From positions 1 through 64,000 of the forward strand of contig CATEFX010000013.1 in NCBI GenBank assembly GCA_949499105.1: a stretch of 64,000 nucleotides of DNA, read 5' to 3'. Source of the stretch: Formosa sp. Hel1_33_131. GTDB lineage: Bacteria; Bacteroidota; Bacteroidia; Flavobacteriales; Flavobacteriaceae. The notes below the pieces were generated by a model. The model did no database searches, was not told where the DNA came from, and saw nothing but the letters and a program-made list of their open reading frames with translations. Shown here piece after piece: positions 8,870-18,659 of this stretch (positions within the stretch are counted from its first letter, which is position 1; each line of letters starts with the position of its first letter). A program made the translations under genes and the position numbers.

Positions 8870-10210
8870 ATGAATTGGGAACAATTACTGTCTTTGAAGC
8901 GACAAGGAGACACGAACAAACGCCTTAGAAATGAACAAGACGAAACCCGTTTAGGTTTTGATGTCGATTACGACCGCATTATTTTTTCCCCTGAATTTAG
9001 AAGTCTTCAAGACAAAACTCAGGTCATCCCATTGTCATCTACAGACTTTGTACACACCCGATTAACGCACAGCCTTGAAGTGAGTGTGGTGGCCCGTTCC
9101 TTAGGAAGAAAAGCAGGCGTAAAAATTCTAGAAAAACATCCCTACCTCAAAGAAATTCACGGCTATAAACCCAATGATTTTGGAGCCATCGTAGCGGCCG
9201 CAGCGCTGGCACATGATATTGGGAATCCTCCGTTTGGACATTCTGGAGAAAAAGCCATTGGCCACTATTTTAAAAATGGTCCAGGTCAAAAATTTAAAGA
9301 CCAATTAAGTCCAAAAGAATTTCAAGATTTATGTGATTTTGAAGGCAATGCCAATGGATTTAAAGTCCTTACACAAGACAAACAAGGAACACTAGGTGGA
9401 TTACGATTGAGTTATGCCACTTTGGGCGCTTTTACAAAATACCCAAAAGAATCCCTTCCAGTAAAACCAACAACACACATTGCATCTAAGAAATACGGCT
9501 TTTTTCAAACAGAAAAAACAAACTTTTTAGACGTCGCTGATGAATTAGGATTAAACAAACTTAGTACTGATAATGCGCAATATTCAAGACATCCATTAGC
9601 GTTTTTGGTCGAAGCAGCCGATGATATTTGTTATACGATTATTGATTTTGAAGATGGCATTAATCTCGGACTCATTGAAGAGGATTATGCACTTGAGTAT
9701 TTAATAAACTTAGTCAGACACACCATCAATTCCGAAAAATACCATGCACTTCCATCCACAAAAGAACGTGTGAGTTATTTAAGAGCTTTGGCAATTAGTA
9801 CGTTGATTGAGGATGCGGTTAACATATTTATGGCGCATGAAAAAGAAATTCTTGAAGGTGAATTCCATGTATCTATCCTCGATAAAAGCAAATACCAAGC
9901 TCAAATAGACGATATTATAAAACTGAGTGTTGAAAAAATATACAATTCAGACGAGGTCATTGATAAAGAGATCTCAGGTTTTGAAATTTTAAATCAACTT
10001 TTAGATCGATTTATTTTGGCAGTGAATAATAATTATGAAAACGTGCCCACAAGTTATGACAAATTGCTAGTAAAACTTCTTCCAAAAGAGGTAGATTTTC
10101 TAGACAAAACCCTCTACACACGATTGATGAATGTCTGCTATTTTGTATCGTTGTTCTCTGACACAAAAGCAGTACAAACCTATAAAAAAATTAAAGGGTT
10201 CTTATTTTGA
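8870..10210 (+). CDS. dgt: dGTP triphosphohydrolase (dGTPase)
   Basis: A 446-residue HD-superfamily enzyme. The metal-binding residues are visible: His67 in HTRLTHSLEV, and the HD pair His115-Asp116 in ALAHDIGNPPFGHSGE. The family hydrolyses dGTP (and in some members other dNTPs) to the deoxynucleoside and triphosphate, controlling dNTP pools in the cytoplasm. Length matches the Bacteroidota dGTPase group. It stands alone between a divergent lipoprotein gene and a secreted-protein gene that has its own promoter. Confidence 0.9.
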   Translation: MNWEQLLSLKRQGDTNKRLRNEQDETRLGFDVDYDRIIFSPEFRSLQDKTQVIPLSSTDFVHTRLTHSLEVSVVARSLGRKAGVKILEKHPYLKEIHGYKPNDFGAIVAAAALAHDIGNPPFGHSGEKAIGHYFKNGPGQKFKDQLSPKEFQDLCDFEGNANGFKVLTQDKQGTLGGLRLSYATLGAFTKYPKESLPVKPTTHIASKKYGFFQTEKTNFLDVADELGLNKLSTDNAQYSRHPLAFLVEAADDICYTIIDFEDGINLGLIEEDYALEYLINLVRHTINSEKYHALPSTKERVSYLRALAISTLIEDAVNIFMAHEKEILEGEFHVSILDKSKYQAQIDDIIKLSVEKIYNSDEVIDKEISGFEILNQLLDRFILAVNNNYENVPTSYDKLLVKLLPKEVDFLDKTLYTRLMNVCYFVSLFSDTKAVQTYKKIKGFLF

Positions 10211-10238
10211 CCATAATTAATTTTTTTTTGTACATTTG
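10207..10238 (+). promoter_or_regulatory. Promoter of the first T9SS beta-propeller gene
   Basis: TTG at 10207-10209 (overlapping the dgt stop) and TACATTTG at 10231-10238 are 21 bases apart, a good Bacteroidota promoter. The ATG follows 36 bases later. Confidence 0.6.
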
Positions 10239-10274
10239 ATCTGACCAGTTTGCTTTTAAGAAACCCCCATTCTT

Positions 10275-13079
10275 ATGAAAAAGCATTATACATTAGTTTT
10301 CTTTTGTACAATTTCACTCTCGATTGCACTATATTTTAGTTTTGAGAACGATAAAGAGACACTTCAAGTTCAAGCATTAAGGGACCAACACCACTATTTT
10401 TTAGATCATAGTCCTTTTAAAGAGACTCAAAGACTTTCAAGAGATGAAAGAAAATCTTTAGGGCTTCCCCCCAATTCTTTTAATGAACGTCTTTGGGAGC
10501 TGACCTTAGATCCTGTATTGGGACGTCCTGCTAATGAAAGACTTCTAGAGACCCAAAAAGAATTAAGAGAAGCATACCTTTCAAGAGGTGTATCCCAAAG
10601 ATTAAATAGTACTTGGGAAGAGCGTGGTCCCGCAAATTTAGGAGGTAGAACGCGCGCTATATTGTTTGATCCAAATGATGTAGGTAATACGGATGTTTCT
10701 GATGATTACACCCGAGTTTTTGCTGGAGGGGTATCGGGGGGATTATGGGTAAATGAAGATATTACAGATCCAAACTCGTCTTGGTCATTGGTTACAGCAC
10801 TGGCAGCTAATATTTCTGTAACGACTATAATTGCAGACCCTAATAACTCCATGATCATGTACATTGGTTCTGGAGAGTCTTATACTTCTGGAGATACATT
10901 TGGGCAAGGCGTTTGGAAATCTATTGATGGCGGTGCTACCTGGAATCAAATTTTTGGGGATAATACAGCCACTTACACTTACACTGACACCCAAGTTATT
11001 AATGGCATTTTTTATATCAATGACATTGTAGCGCGAGATGTTGGAGCGACGACAGAACTCTATATTGCTGTTGCAGGAGCCTACCACCAGTACTCATCCC
11101 CAGGTCAATTTCATTCTTTGTTTGATCAAGGCGTTTATAAATCTTCGGATGGCGGCAGTAATTGGACACGGTTTGAGATTAATGAAGCTAACAATTCCCC
11201 TTCTAACCCAAATGATATTGAATTGGACCTTAATAATAATATTTGGGTAACCACAACAAGGAGTGGTTTTGGATTTGATGGTGGAAAAATTCTTAAATCT
11301 ACGGATGGGCTACCCTTTAGTTTAGTGCATACAATTTCTGGAGTACGCCGAACAGAATTAGAACCCTCTCAAACGGATGTGAATACATTTTGGTTAGTAG
11401 TGGATGGGGCTGATGGCGCCGACATCTACACAACCACCGATGGTTTTGCTACAGTTACCCAAATTGCTACAGAGCCTAGCGATGTTGATAATGGCATACC
11501 CGAAACCGATTATACCAGAGGGCAAGCAGGCTATGATTTAGAAATTGAAGCAGACGCCAACGACAACTTGATTGTTGGAGGAATTGACCTCTTTAGATCT
11601 ACAGATAATGGAGCTACTTGGAATCAAATTTCTAAATGGTCTAATAATAATGATTTACTTAATTTAAACGTATCTCTTGTTCATGCAGATCACCATGGAA
11701 CCTTTTTTCGTCCAGGGGAGGGGAATAGCAATAAAGTTATTTTTACAACCGATGGCGGCATTTACTATTGCGACGATATAACTCAAACCTCTACTCCGGA
11801 TGCAATTACTAGCAGAAACAAAGGGTATAATACGTCACAGTTTTATTATGGATCTATTGATGCATCTGCACAAGATACCTACGACGATATTGCTGGAGGC
11901 ACACAAGATAATGGGACTTGGACTAAATTGAATGGAGTGCCAGGAGTCAATACGTTTACATATACGCGTGGAGGTGACGGTGCGTTTACCGAGTTTGATG
12001 ATAGTGGTGAATATATGATTGATTCATATGTTTATAATTCACATAACTTAAGGACTTTACCTTTTGACATTACCACCACTTCCTATCCAATTGCATCCAA
12101 TGGCACAAACACAAGAGGAAATTTTATAAACGAAGCTGCACTAGATAAGAATATAGATATTTTGTACAGTAATTCCATACCCGCTCCAACAGATGATATC
12201 CCCAATCCTACCCCCCAAATAGAAAGAAATGCAAATATTTTAGAAGGGTCAATCGCAGTTGTAAGAACACAACTATCAAATACTCTTTTTGATGCGGATA
12301 TTTCCGCACTAAAAATATCACCTTTTACAACCACTTCTACAAAGCTATATGTAGGTTTACAAAGCGGAAAACTTCTTCGAGTAGATAATGCCGATACCGA
12401 AACTCCATCGTGGAATGATATAATGGGAGCAGACTTTGTCGGAAGTATTTCTGACATAGAGTTTGGAGAAACAGAAGACGAGCTATTTGTAACGATGTTC
12501 AATTACGGGGTTGTGAGTGTTTGGTTTAGTGACGATGCTGGAACTAGTTGGGCAAATATAGAAGGCGATTTACCAGATATACCTGTCAAATGTATCCTAC
12601 AAAACCCACTACTTCCAAACGAACTTATAGTAGGAACGATGTTAGGAATTTGGCGTACAGAGGATTACACGAGTACAAATCCAACATGGGTGCAGTCGTT
12701 TAATGGCATGCGAGAAACCGCTGTTTTTGATTTGGATTTAAAAGCCTCCGATAACACTATTTTGGCATCAACCCACGGAAGAGGTTTTTTTACCTCTAAA
12801 TTTACAACACTAGGATTTAATGAACATGAGGCCATCGCAAATACACTCAAAGTATTTCCGACAATTTCCGATGGAAAATTTACATTAACGGCTAGCAAAA
12901 CCCTGGACGTTAACAAAGTAGATATTTATTCCATCACAGGAAAGAGCGTCTATGAGACGACCCTTGATATACAACAAGGCTTCCGAAAAAAATTCGATTT
13001 AAATTTAAACTCAGGACTGTATTTGATTAAATTGAAAGGCTCTGATTTTGAGACTACTAAACGAATTATTATTCAATAA
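10275..13079 (+). CDS. Large T9SS-exported beta-propeller (sortilin/sialidase-like repeat) protein, copy 1
   Basis: A 934-residue exported protein. An N-terminal signal anchor (MKKHYTLVFFCTISLSIALY) precedes a charged helical stretch and the landmark RGPANLGGRTRAI (about residues 117-129). Then come many propeller blades with Asp-box-like motifs (GVWKSIDGGATWNQIF, GVYKSSDGGSNWTRF, LFRSTDNGATWNQI). The last 80 residues are a T9SS type A sorting tail (KVDIYSITGKSVYE ... SGLYLIKL ... TKRIIIQ), although the usual YPNP start is replaced by FPTISDG. It is likely cell-surface or released. Asp-box propellers bind glycans or proteins; no catalytic residues can be assigned. A paralogue follows directly downstream. 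Confidence 0.85.
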   Translation: MKKHYTLVFFCTISLSIALYFSFENDKETLQVQALRDQHHYFLDHSPFKETQRLSRDERKSLGLPPNSFNERLWELTLDPVLGRPANERLLETQKELREAYLSRGVSQRLNSTWEERGPANLGGRTRAILFDPNDVGNTDVSDDYTRVFAGGVSGGLWVNEDITDPNSSWSLVTALAANISVTTIIADPNNSMIMYIGSGESYTSGDTFGQGVWKSIDGGATWNQIFGDNTATYTYTDTQVINGIFYINDIVARDVGATTELYIAVAGAYHQYSSPGQFHSLFDQGVYKSSDGGSNWTRFEINEANNSPSNPNDIELDLNNNIWVTTTRSGFGFDGGKILKSTDGLPFSLVHTISGVRRTELEPSQTDVNTFWLVVDGADGADIYTTTDGFATVTQIATEPSDVDNGIPETDYTRGQAGYDLEIEADANDNLIVGGIDLFRSTDNGATWNQISKWSNNNDLLNLNVSLVHADHHGTFFRPGEGNSNKVIFTTDGGIYYCDDITQTSTPDAITSRNKGYNTSQFYYGSIDASAQDTYDDIAGGTQDNGTWTKLNGVPGVNTFTYTRGGDGAFTEFDDSGEYMIDSYVYNSHNLRTLPFDITTTSYPIASNGTNTRGNFINEAALDKNIDILYSNSIPAPTDDIPNPTPQIERNANILEGSIAVVRTQLSNTLFDADISALKISPFTTTSTKLYVGLQSGKLLRVDNADTETPSWNDIMGADFVGSISDIEFGETEDELFVTMFNYGVVSVWFSDDAGTSWANIEGDLPDIPVKCILQNPLLPNELIVGTMLGIWRTEDYTSTNPTWVQSFNGMRETAVFDLDLKASDNTILASTHGRGFFTSKFTTLGFNEHEAIANTLKVFPTISDGKFTLTASKTLDVNKVDIYSITGKSVYETTLDIQQGFRKKFDLNLNSGLYLIKLKGSDFETTKRIIIQ

Positions 13080-13141
13080 TAATTGAGGAGTCATAGAGTG
13101 AAAATAAAAACACAATTGTTTAACTATTTTAAATAAAGATT

Positions 13142-13173
13142 AAACGGTATATTTGATGTAAAATATACTGTTT
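13142..13173 (+). promoter_or_regulatory. Inverted repeat over the -7 box of the second beta-propeller gene
   Basis: AAACGGTATATTT (13142-13154) and AAATATACTGTTT (13161-13173) are inverted copies matching at 12 of 13 positions, and the second ends directly at the ATG. The left arm contains TATATTTG (13148-13155), a perfect -7 box. Nothing sits at the right distance for a -33 TTG. It may be an operator or a leader hairpin hiding the start codon. Confidence 0.45.
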
Positions 13174-15879
13174 ATGAAAAAGAAATACACATTATCACTA
13201 GTCTTAGTTTTATTGATTTCCATTTTTTGGTATTACAACCAAAATGTGACTATTGAAATCTCTAATGAATCAACGTTATTAGAGATCAAAAATTTAAAAC
13301 CTTTAAAGTCTAAAAAGAAAACGGAAAGTACAAGACAACTTTTTTCAGAACAGCGTTTGTTGCATGAACTTAACATGCAGAAAAACCCACTTACAGGGGT
13401 CATTCCAATGGAGGAAAAACAGCAAGAGCTGGAAAACACACTTTTAATAAAGGAAGAGGCACGATCGAGTAAAGGGATGACGTCTAACACATATACTTCT
13501 AGAGGGCCTTCTAATTTAGGGGGTAGAACAAGAGCATTTGCTGTTGATTTGTCGGATAACACGAGTCAAACCATGCTATCTGGAGGCGTCAGTAGTGGGT
13601 TGTTTAGAACGACCAATGGCGGAGACAGCTGGACGAAAGTCTCTGCGAATGATGAAATTCATAATGTCACTGCCTTGGCGCAAGACCCTAGAGATGGGCA
13701 TCAAAATAAGTGGTATTATGCTACTGGAGAGTGGGCTGGAAACTCTGCTTATTTGGGATCAAACTACAATGGTAATGGAATTTGGCAATCGAATGATAGT
13801 GGGCTTACATGGACACAAATACTAGGGACCGAATCTGTTTTTGAAAGTTATGATAGTGATTTTGACTATGTCAGTGCCTTAGAAGTAAATCCAACAAATG
13901 GATATTTGTTTATTGCCAATAACGCACAAGACAGGAATATTTATAGATATGATGGTACCAGTTTGATCCCCATATTTAATGCAGCAGGAGCAGGTTGGAC
14001 TGATGTCGTTATTGCCACTAACGGAAGAGTTTATGCAAGTCTAGAAGGATCTGGAGTATGGACATCACCAACAGGGAATTCAGCTTGGACACCGATTTCA
14101 CCAAGTAATGACTCTGACTGGGCACCAACAGGTAGAATAGTATTAGGAGAAGCCCCCTCAAACCCCAATGTTATTTATGCGCTTTATGTCAACGGACAAT
14201 CAGGCATTGAAGCCGATTTATGGAAATATGACCAAAGCACCACTACTTGGACTGATTATTCATCCAAACTACCTGATGAAGCCGGAGGAGATTTAGTAGG
14301 AAATGACCCTTTTGCAATCCAAGGCGGCTATGATCTGGTCGTGTCGGTAAAACCAGACGACGAAAGTTTCGTAGTCATTGGCGGGACAAATGTTTATAAA
14401 ATAGAAAATATAGTTAACGACGCAACCTTTGTAAGAATTGGAGGCTATGCCAGCAACACAACATATGCCCCTTATAGTGTTGGAGGCGTTGACCATCATT
14501 CAGATATTCACGCGTTAGAATTTGACCCTTTTAATGATGCTATACTTTTTAGCGGTACAGATGGTGGCGTTCATAAAACGCTAGATATTACGGCCACAAG
14601 TATTGAATGGGCAAGTTTAAATAATGATTACGTAACCTATCAATTTTACCATGTAGACATAGACCCATTAATAGGAAGTAATATTGTAATAGGAGGCACG
14701 CAAGATAACGGAACCAAATACGGGGGGACTGATATTGGTTTACAAGATAATACAACAATGAATTATTTATGGGGTGGTGACGGAGTTGCTGTAGGCATAG
14801 GGAGATTAAATTCAGCTATACAACTGTATTTTGGATCTCAGTATGGAAAGATGCAAGCATATAATGATGGTTGGTATAGGTATGATATTAAACCGGATGG
14901 CTCGCCAAGTGACCCTGAAGCGCTGTTTATTACTTATTTTTATTTAGACCCGGATAATAATAATCTTTTATACTATGCAGGAAAACCAACCCTCTATAAA
15001 ACAGCGACTGCAACGACGGTTGTTGCAGATACTTGGGACAATGCAGGGACTTTAAGCACCAATGAAAACTTAAGAACCTTTGCAACCACAAGAGGTACTT
15101 ATGATACCGCAAGCAGCTATATGTTAATCGGTGGCGAAAGCGGAGGAATTTTTAGATTTGATGACCCAGTTAATACGGCAAACTTAAGTGCGGCTGTAAA
15201 CATTACTCCGGATGCTGCTAGCACAGGTGGAGGGACTGTTGTGAGCGGTTTAGCGATTCACCCTACCAATAAAGACATTGTATTGGCGGTGTATGCAAAC
15301 TATGGAATTAATAGTATTTTTCTAACCACCAATGCGACTTCGGCCAATCCAGATTGGACTCTGGTAGAACAAAACTTATCGGCACACTCCATTCGGTCTG
15401 CAGCAGTAACCACCGTAGACGATGAAATTATATATTTCGTAGGAACCGCAAGAGGCCTTTATAGCAATTCAGATCCTGTAAATGATAACTGGGTATTAGA
15501 AGGCCCAAACACCATCGGATTGGCAGTCGTAAGTAGCCTCGCCTATAGACCTTCAGACAATAAATTATTGATTGGAACCCATGGAAATGGAATGTTTGAC
15601 ACCACTATTCAAGGAACCTTAGCAACAAATGACTTTCGTAAAACAACGGACGTGTTTTTATATCCAAACCCGACACAGGATGTGTTAAACTTTAGAAGTA
15701 CAACGCTAGATTTTAGCGCAACGGTTACCTATGAAATTTATAACCTGACAGGAAAACGAATTTTAAACGGCACTCTAAACAACCAAAAAGTTGATGTTCG
15801 CACATTAAATTCTGGCATCTATTTTGTGAATCTGAGTACTGGAAACACGAATCAAACGCTAAAATTCGTTAAAAACTAA
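13174..15879 (+). CDS. Large T9SS-exported beta-propeller protein, copy 2
   Basis: A 901-residue paralogue of the upstream gene, with the same plan. It has an N-terminal signal anchor (MKKKYTLSLVLVLLISIFWYY), a charged linker and the landmark RGPSNLGGRTRAF. Repeated propeller blades follow (GLFRTTNGGDSWTKV, GIWQSNDSGLTWTQI). A canonical T9SS type A tail closes it (VFLYPNPTQDVLNF ... YNLTGKRIL ... SGIYFVNLS). The two copies share the blade order (HADHHG or GGVDHHSDIH, then GGTQDNGT) but differ widely in sequence, so the duplication is old. A small lipoprotein gene follows 10 bases after the stop and is probably co-transcribed. Confidence 0.85.
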   Translation: MKKKYTLSLVLVLLISIFWYYNQNVTIEISNESTLLEIKNLKPLKSKKKTESTRQLFSEQRLLHELNMQKNPLTGVIPMEEKQQELENTLLIKEEARSSKGMTSNTYTSRGPSNLGGRTRAFAVDLSDNTSQTMLSGGVSSGLFRTTNGGDSWTKVSANDEIHNVTALAQDPRDGHQNKWYYATGEWAGNSAYLGSNYNGNGIWQSNDSGLTWTQILGTESVFESYDSDFDYVSALEVNPTNGYLFIANNAQDRNIYRYDGTSLIPIFNAAGAGWTDVVIATNGRVYASLEGSGVWTSPTGNSAWTPISPSNDSDWAPTGRIVLGEAPSNPNVIYALYVNGQSGIEADLWKYDQSTTTWTDYSSKLPDEAGGDLVGNDPFAIQGGYDLVVSVKPDDESFVVIGGTNVYKIENIVNDATFVRIGGYASNTTYAPYSVGGVDHHSDIHALEFDPFNDAILFSGTDGGVHKTLDITATSIEWASLNNDYVTYQFYHVDIDPLIGSNIVIGGTQDNGTKYGGTDIGLQDNTTMNYLWGGDGVAVGIGRLNSAIQLYFGSQYGKMQAYNDGWYRYDIKPDGSPSDPEALFITYFYLDPDNNNLLYYAGKPTLYKTATATTVVADTWDNAGTLSTNENLRTFATTRGTYDTASSYMLIGGESGGIFRFDDPVNTANLSAAVNITPDAASTGGGTVVSGLAIHPTNKDIVLAVYANYGINSIFLTTNATSANPDWTLVEQNLSAHSIRSAAVTTVDDEIIYFVGTARGLYSNSDPVNDNWVLEGPNTIGLAVVSSLAYRPSDNKLLIGTHGNGMFDTTIQGTLATNDFRKTTDVFLYPNPTQDVLNFRSTTLDFSATVTYEIYNLTGKRILNGTLNNQKVDVRTLNSGIYFVNLSTGNTNQTLKFVKN

Positions 15880-15889
15880 ATCGTTCTTT

Positions 15890-16363
15890 ATGAAGATGTT
15901 TGCTCTGAGAGCTGTTTTTTTTATCATAATACTGGGTTGTGCGAGTAAGTTCAACCCGGTATCAAACACCTTCATTAACTCCGAAGAATCGTATTATACT
16001 GTATGGAGTTCTCCTATTAGAGGCGGAGGTTCTGGGTATTCAATCTATGTAGTTTTAGACCCAAAACTCGATTTAAACTCCAAACAAATTGAAATCCAAG
16101 GGATTTATTTTAAAGAGAAATACAGTGCTCTAAAATATCAGAAACCGGGTTTATTCCAGGGGTTTATTAAAAACACAGCCAGCAACAACACTCTTGAAAT
16201 GGAGGGGGATTTTAGAAACCAAACCGCAAAAGAAGCCGTAGCCGAGGACATTCCTTTCAAATTGGTAGGGCAAGAAGCGGTAATCGTTTACAAGGCGAAA
16301 AATGCTTTGAAATACGTTAAAATAAAACTTCATAAAAAGGAATCTTTAGAGACTCCGATGTAA
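15890..16363 (+). CDS. Small lipoprotein of unknown function
   Basis: A 157-residue protein with a short signal and a lipobox at Cys17 (IIILGCAS). The mature part is beta-rich, with no family I recognise. It starts 10 bases after the second beta-propeller gene and ends at a terminator, so it belongs to that transcript and may assist or anchor the exported protein. That role is inferred from position only. Confidence 0.65.
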   Translation: MKMFALRAVFFIIILGCASKFNPVSNTFINSEESYYTVWSSPIRGGGSGYSIYVVLDPKLDLNSKQIEIQGIYFKEKYSALKYQKPGLFQGFIKNTASNNTLEMEGDFRNQTAKEAVAEDIPFKLVGQEAVIVYKAKNALKYVKIKLHKKESLETPM

Positions 16364-16383
16364 AACGTGCTGCGTGTAATAAT

Positions 16384-16415
16384 AAAGGGAGGTCTTTAAG
16401 GCGTCCCTTTTTTTT
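16384..16415 (+). terminator. Terminator overlapping the 3' end of dxs
   Basis: AAAGGGA (16384-16390) pairs with TCCCTTT (16404-16410), followed by a T run. The hairpin ends the plus-strand lipoprotein unit. It also contains the last codons of the converging dxs gene, whose stop lies at 16396-16398. Confidence 0.7.
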
Positions 16416-18168
16416 GGATTAAATCGGAGATGAATTGCTTCAGATGAAACTGGTCAAGCTCCAGTGCTTCATAGAGTGTATTGACCGATCCATGCTCAAT
16501 AAATGCATCAGGGATCCCTTTTACTATCACATCATTTTTGTAGTTGTGAGTGGCTGCAAATTCTAAAATAGCGCTTCCAAATCCGCCACTGATCACCCCC
16601 TCTTCAATAGTGATGAGTGTTGAATATGTTTTAAAAACAGTATGCAATAAAGGTTCATCTAACGGTTTTACAAAGCGCATATCATAGTGCGCACAATTGA
16701 GCCCGTCGATGGCTTTTGAAACCGTACTAGAAATCGTACCTACACTTAAAATAGCGAGGTCGTCTCCGTGTTCTAATTGAATGCCAGTTCCAATTTTAAT
16801 AGCGTCAAACGCTGATTTCCAATCAGGTGTCACGCCTCTACCTCTTGGGTATCGAATCGCAATGGGATGCTGTAAACCTTTTTGAGCGGTGTACATAATG
16901 TTTCGTAATTCCATCTCATTTCGAGGTGCCACAATGATGAGGTTGGGGATACAGCGTAGGGATGCCAAATCAAACACCCCATGATGGGAGGCACCATCTT
17001 CGCCCACCAGTCCAGCACGATCAATACAAAAGATAACCGGCAAATTTTGCAGGGCTACATCATGAATGATCTGATCATACGCCCGTTGTAAAAACGTAGA
17101 ATAGATGTTACAAAATGGGATTAAGCCTTGCGTGGCCATGCCCGCAGCCATCGTCACAGCATGCTGCTCTGCAATCCCCACATCAAAAGCACGTTCTGGA
17201 ATTTCATCCATCATGTATTTGAGCGAACTCCCCGTAGGCATGGCCGGTGTGATGCCAACAATCTTCTTGTTCGCTTTGGCGAGCTCAACCAGAGTCAGTC
17301 CAAACACATCTTGGTATTTAGGCGGAAGGTTTTCGTTACTCTTTGCAATTACATCCCCTGTAGTTGCGTCAAATTTTCCTGGCGCATGGTATTTTACCTG
17401 ATCGGTTTCTGCTTGTTTTAAACCCTTCCCTTTGGTCGTAATGATATGTAAGAATTTTGGGCCTTCAATAGTTTTGAGACGCTCTAACTCTGTAAGAAGT
17501 GCCGCCATATCGTGTCCATCAATAGGACCCGAATATTCAAAATTGAGGGCTTCAAAAATGTTATCTTGTTTTTGTGTGCCTTTTTTCACATTGGTGAGAT
17601 ACTGTTTCAGAGCGCCGACACTTGGGTCGATTCCAATCGCATTATCATTTAAAACCACCAATAAATTAGCCGTTGTTACCCCCGCGTGATTCAAGCCTTC
17701 AAAGGCCATTCCACTTGCAATGGAGGCATCGCCAATCACGGCAATATGCTGTCTGTTTTCTCCTTTTAATTGGGAGGCAATTGCCATTCCTAAAGCCGCC
17801 GAAATAGAGGTCGATGAATGTCCAGTACCAAACGCATCATACACACTTTCGTCTCGTTTTGGAAAACCACTAAGACCATTGTATTGTCGGTTGGTGTGAA
17901 ATTCTGCTTTACGACCGGTCAAAATTTTATGCCCATAGGCTTGATGCCCAACATCCCATATCAACAAATCATCGGGGGTATTAAACACATAATGCAATGC
18001 GATGGTCAATTCTACCACGCCAAGGCTTGCGCCTAAATGCCCTTCTTTAGTCGCCACAATTTCAATAATAAACTGCCTTAACTCTTTGGCAAGCTGCGGT
18101 AATTCACGCGCTGATAGTTGCCGTAAATCTGTGGTCGCGTTTATATGTTCTAGTAAATTTTTTAACAC
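16396..18168 (-). CDS. dxs: 1-deoxy-D-xylulose-5-phosphate synthase
   Basis: The protein (590 residues) joins pyruvate and glyceraldehyde 3-phosphate with thiamine diphosphate, the first step of the MEP isoprenoid pathway, in the cytoplasm. Visible motifs are EGHLGASLGVVELTIALHY, the thiamine-binding stretch GDASIASGMAFEGLNHAG with VLNDN, and GIAEQHAVTMAAGMA. The frame can be read from a TTG at 18183. I prefer the GTG at 18168, because the protein then begins (M)LKNLLEHINATTDLRQLS like its relatives and the TTG lies inside a perfect -7 box. The polyprenyl synthetase at 27.2 kb uses the end products of this pathway. Confidence 0.92.
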   Translation of the reverse strand: MLKNLLEHINATTDLRQLSARELPQLAKELRQFIIEIVATKEGHLGASLGVVELTIALHYVFNTPDDLLIWDVGHQAYGHKILTGRKAEFHTNRQYNGLSGFPKRDESVYDAFGTGHSSTSISAALGMAIASQLKGENRQHIAVIGDASIASGMAFEGLNHAGVTTANLLVVLNDNAIGIDPSVGALKQYLTNVKKGTQKQDNIFEALNFEYSGPIDGHDMAALLTELERLKTIEGPKFLHIITTKGKGLKQAETDQVKYHAPGKFDATTGDVIAKSNENLPPKYQDVFGLTLVELAKANKKIVGITPAMPTGSSLKYMMDEIPERAFDVGIAEQHAVTMAAGMATQGLIPFCNIYSTFLQRAYDQIIHDVALQNLPVIFCIDRAGLVGEDGASHHGVFDLASLRCIPNLIIVAPRNEMELRNIMYTAQKGLQHPIAIRYPRGRGVTPDWKSAFDAIKIGTGIQLEHGDDLAILSVGTISSTVSKAIDGLNCAHYDMRFVKPLDEPLLHTVFKTYSTLITIEEGVISGGFGSAILEFAATHNYKNDVIVKGIPDAFIEHGSVNTLYEALELDQFHLKQFISDLIQKKGTP

Positions 18169-18174
18169 ATAGCA

Positions 18175-18202
18175 AAAATACAAGATTGAAATCGTATTTT
18201 TG
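18175..18202. promoter_or_regulatory. Back-to-back -7 boxes of dxs and tadA
   Basis: TATTTTTG occurs on the minus strand (18182-18175) and on the plus strand (18195-18202), 12 bases apart. The tadA ATG begins 4 bases past its box, and the dxs GTG 6 bases past its box. With a start site about 5-7 bases after the box, both messages would have almost no leader. Clear -33 boxes were not found. Confidence 0.5.
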
Positions 18203-18206
18203 ACTT

Positions 18207-18656
18207 ATGGACGCAATTTTTGATGATGAATATTTTATGAAAAAAGCCCTTCAGGAAGCAGAAGCTGCTTTTGAGAAAGGGGAAGTCCCAGTGGGCGCGG
18301 TGATTGTGGTTGATAACAGAATCATTGCAAGAACACACAATCTCACCGAACTTTTGAATGATGTCACCGCCCATGCAGAAATGCAGGCCATTACGGCTGC
18401 GGCTCATTTTTTAGGGGGGAAGTATCTGAACAAATGCACATTATATGTGACTCTTGAACCTTGTCAGATGTGTGCAGGGGCGTTGTATTGGAGTCAGATT
18501 TCTAACATTGTATATGGGGCGAAAGACGAAAAACGCGGTTGTGGTGTGATGGGCACTAAACTACACCCAAAAACCATACTAAGGGGCGGCATTTTAGCAA
18601 CCGAAGCCTCGGAATTGATGACTCGTTTTTTTGTAGAAAAACGAAATTTGAATTAA
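18207..18656 (+). CDS. tadA: tRNA(adenine-34) deaminase / nucleoside deaminase
   Basis: A 149-residue zinc deaminase. The active site is clear: His56-Ala-Glu58 (HAEMQAI) and Cys86/Cys89 (PCQMCAGALYWSQI). TadA converts the wobble adenosine of tRNA-Arg to inosine and is essential in most bacteria. The family also includes guanine and other nucleobase deaminases, but the GALYWSQI context fits TadA best. It diverges from dxs and converges on a small membrane-protein gene. Confidence 0.85.
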   Translation: MDAIFDDEYFMKKALQEAEAAFEKGEVPVGAVIVVDNRIIARTHNLTELLNDVTAHAEMQAITAAAHFLGGKYLNKCTLYVTLEPCQMCAGALYWSQISNIVYGAKDEKRGCGVMGTKLHPKTILRGGILATEASELMTRFFVEKRNLN

Positions 18657-18659
18657 AAT

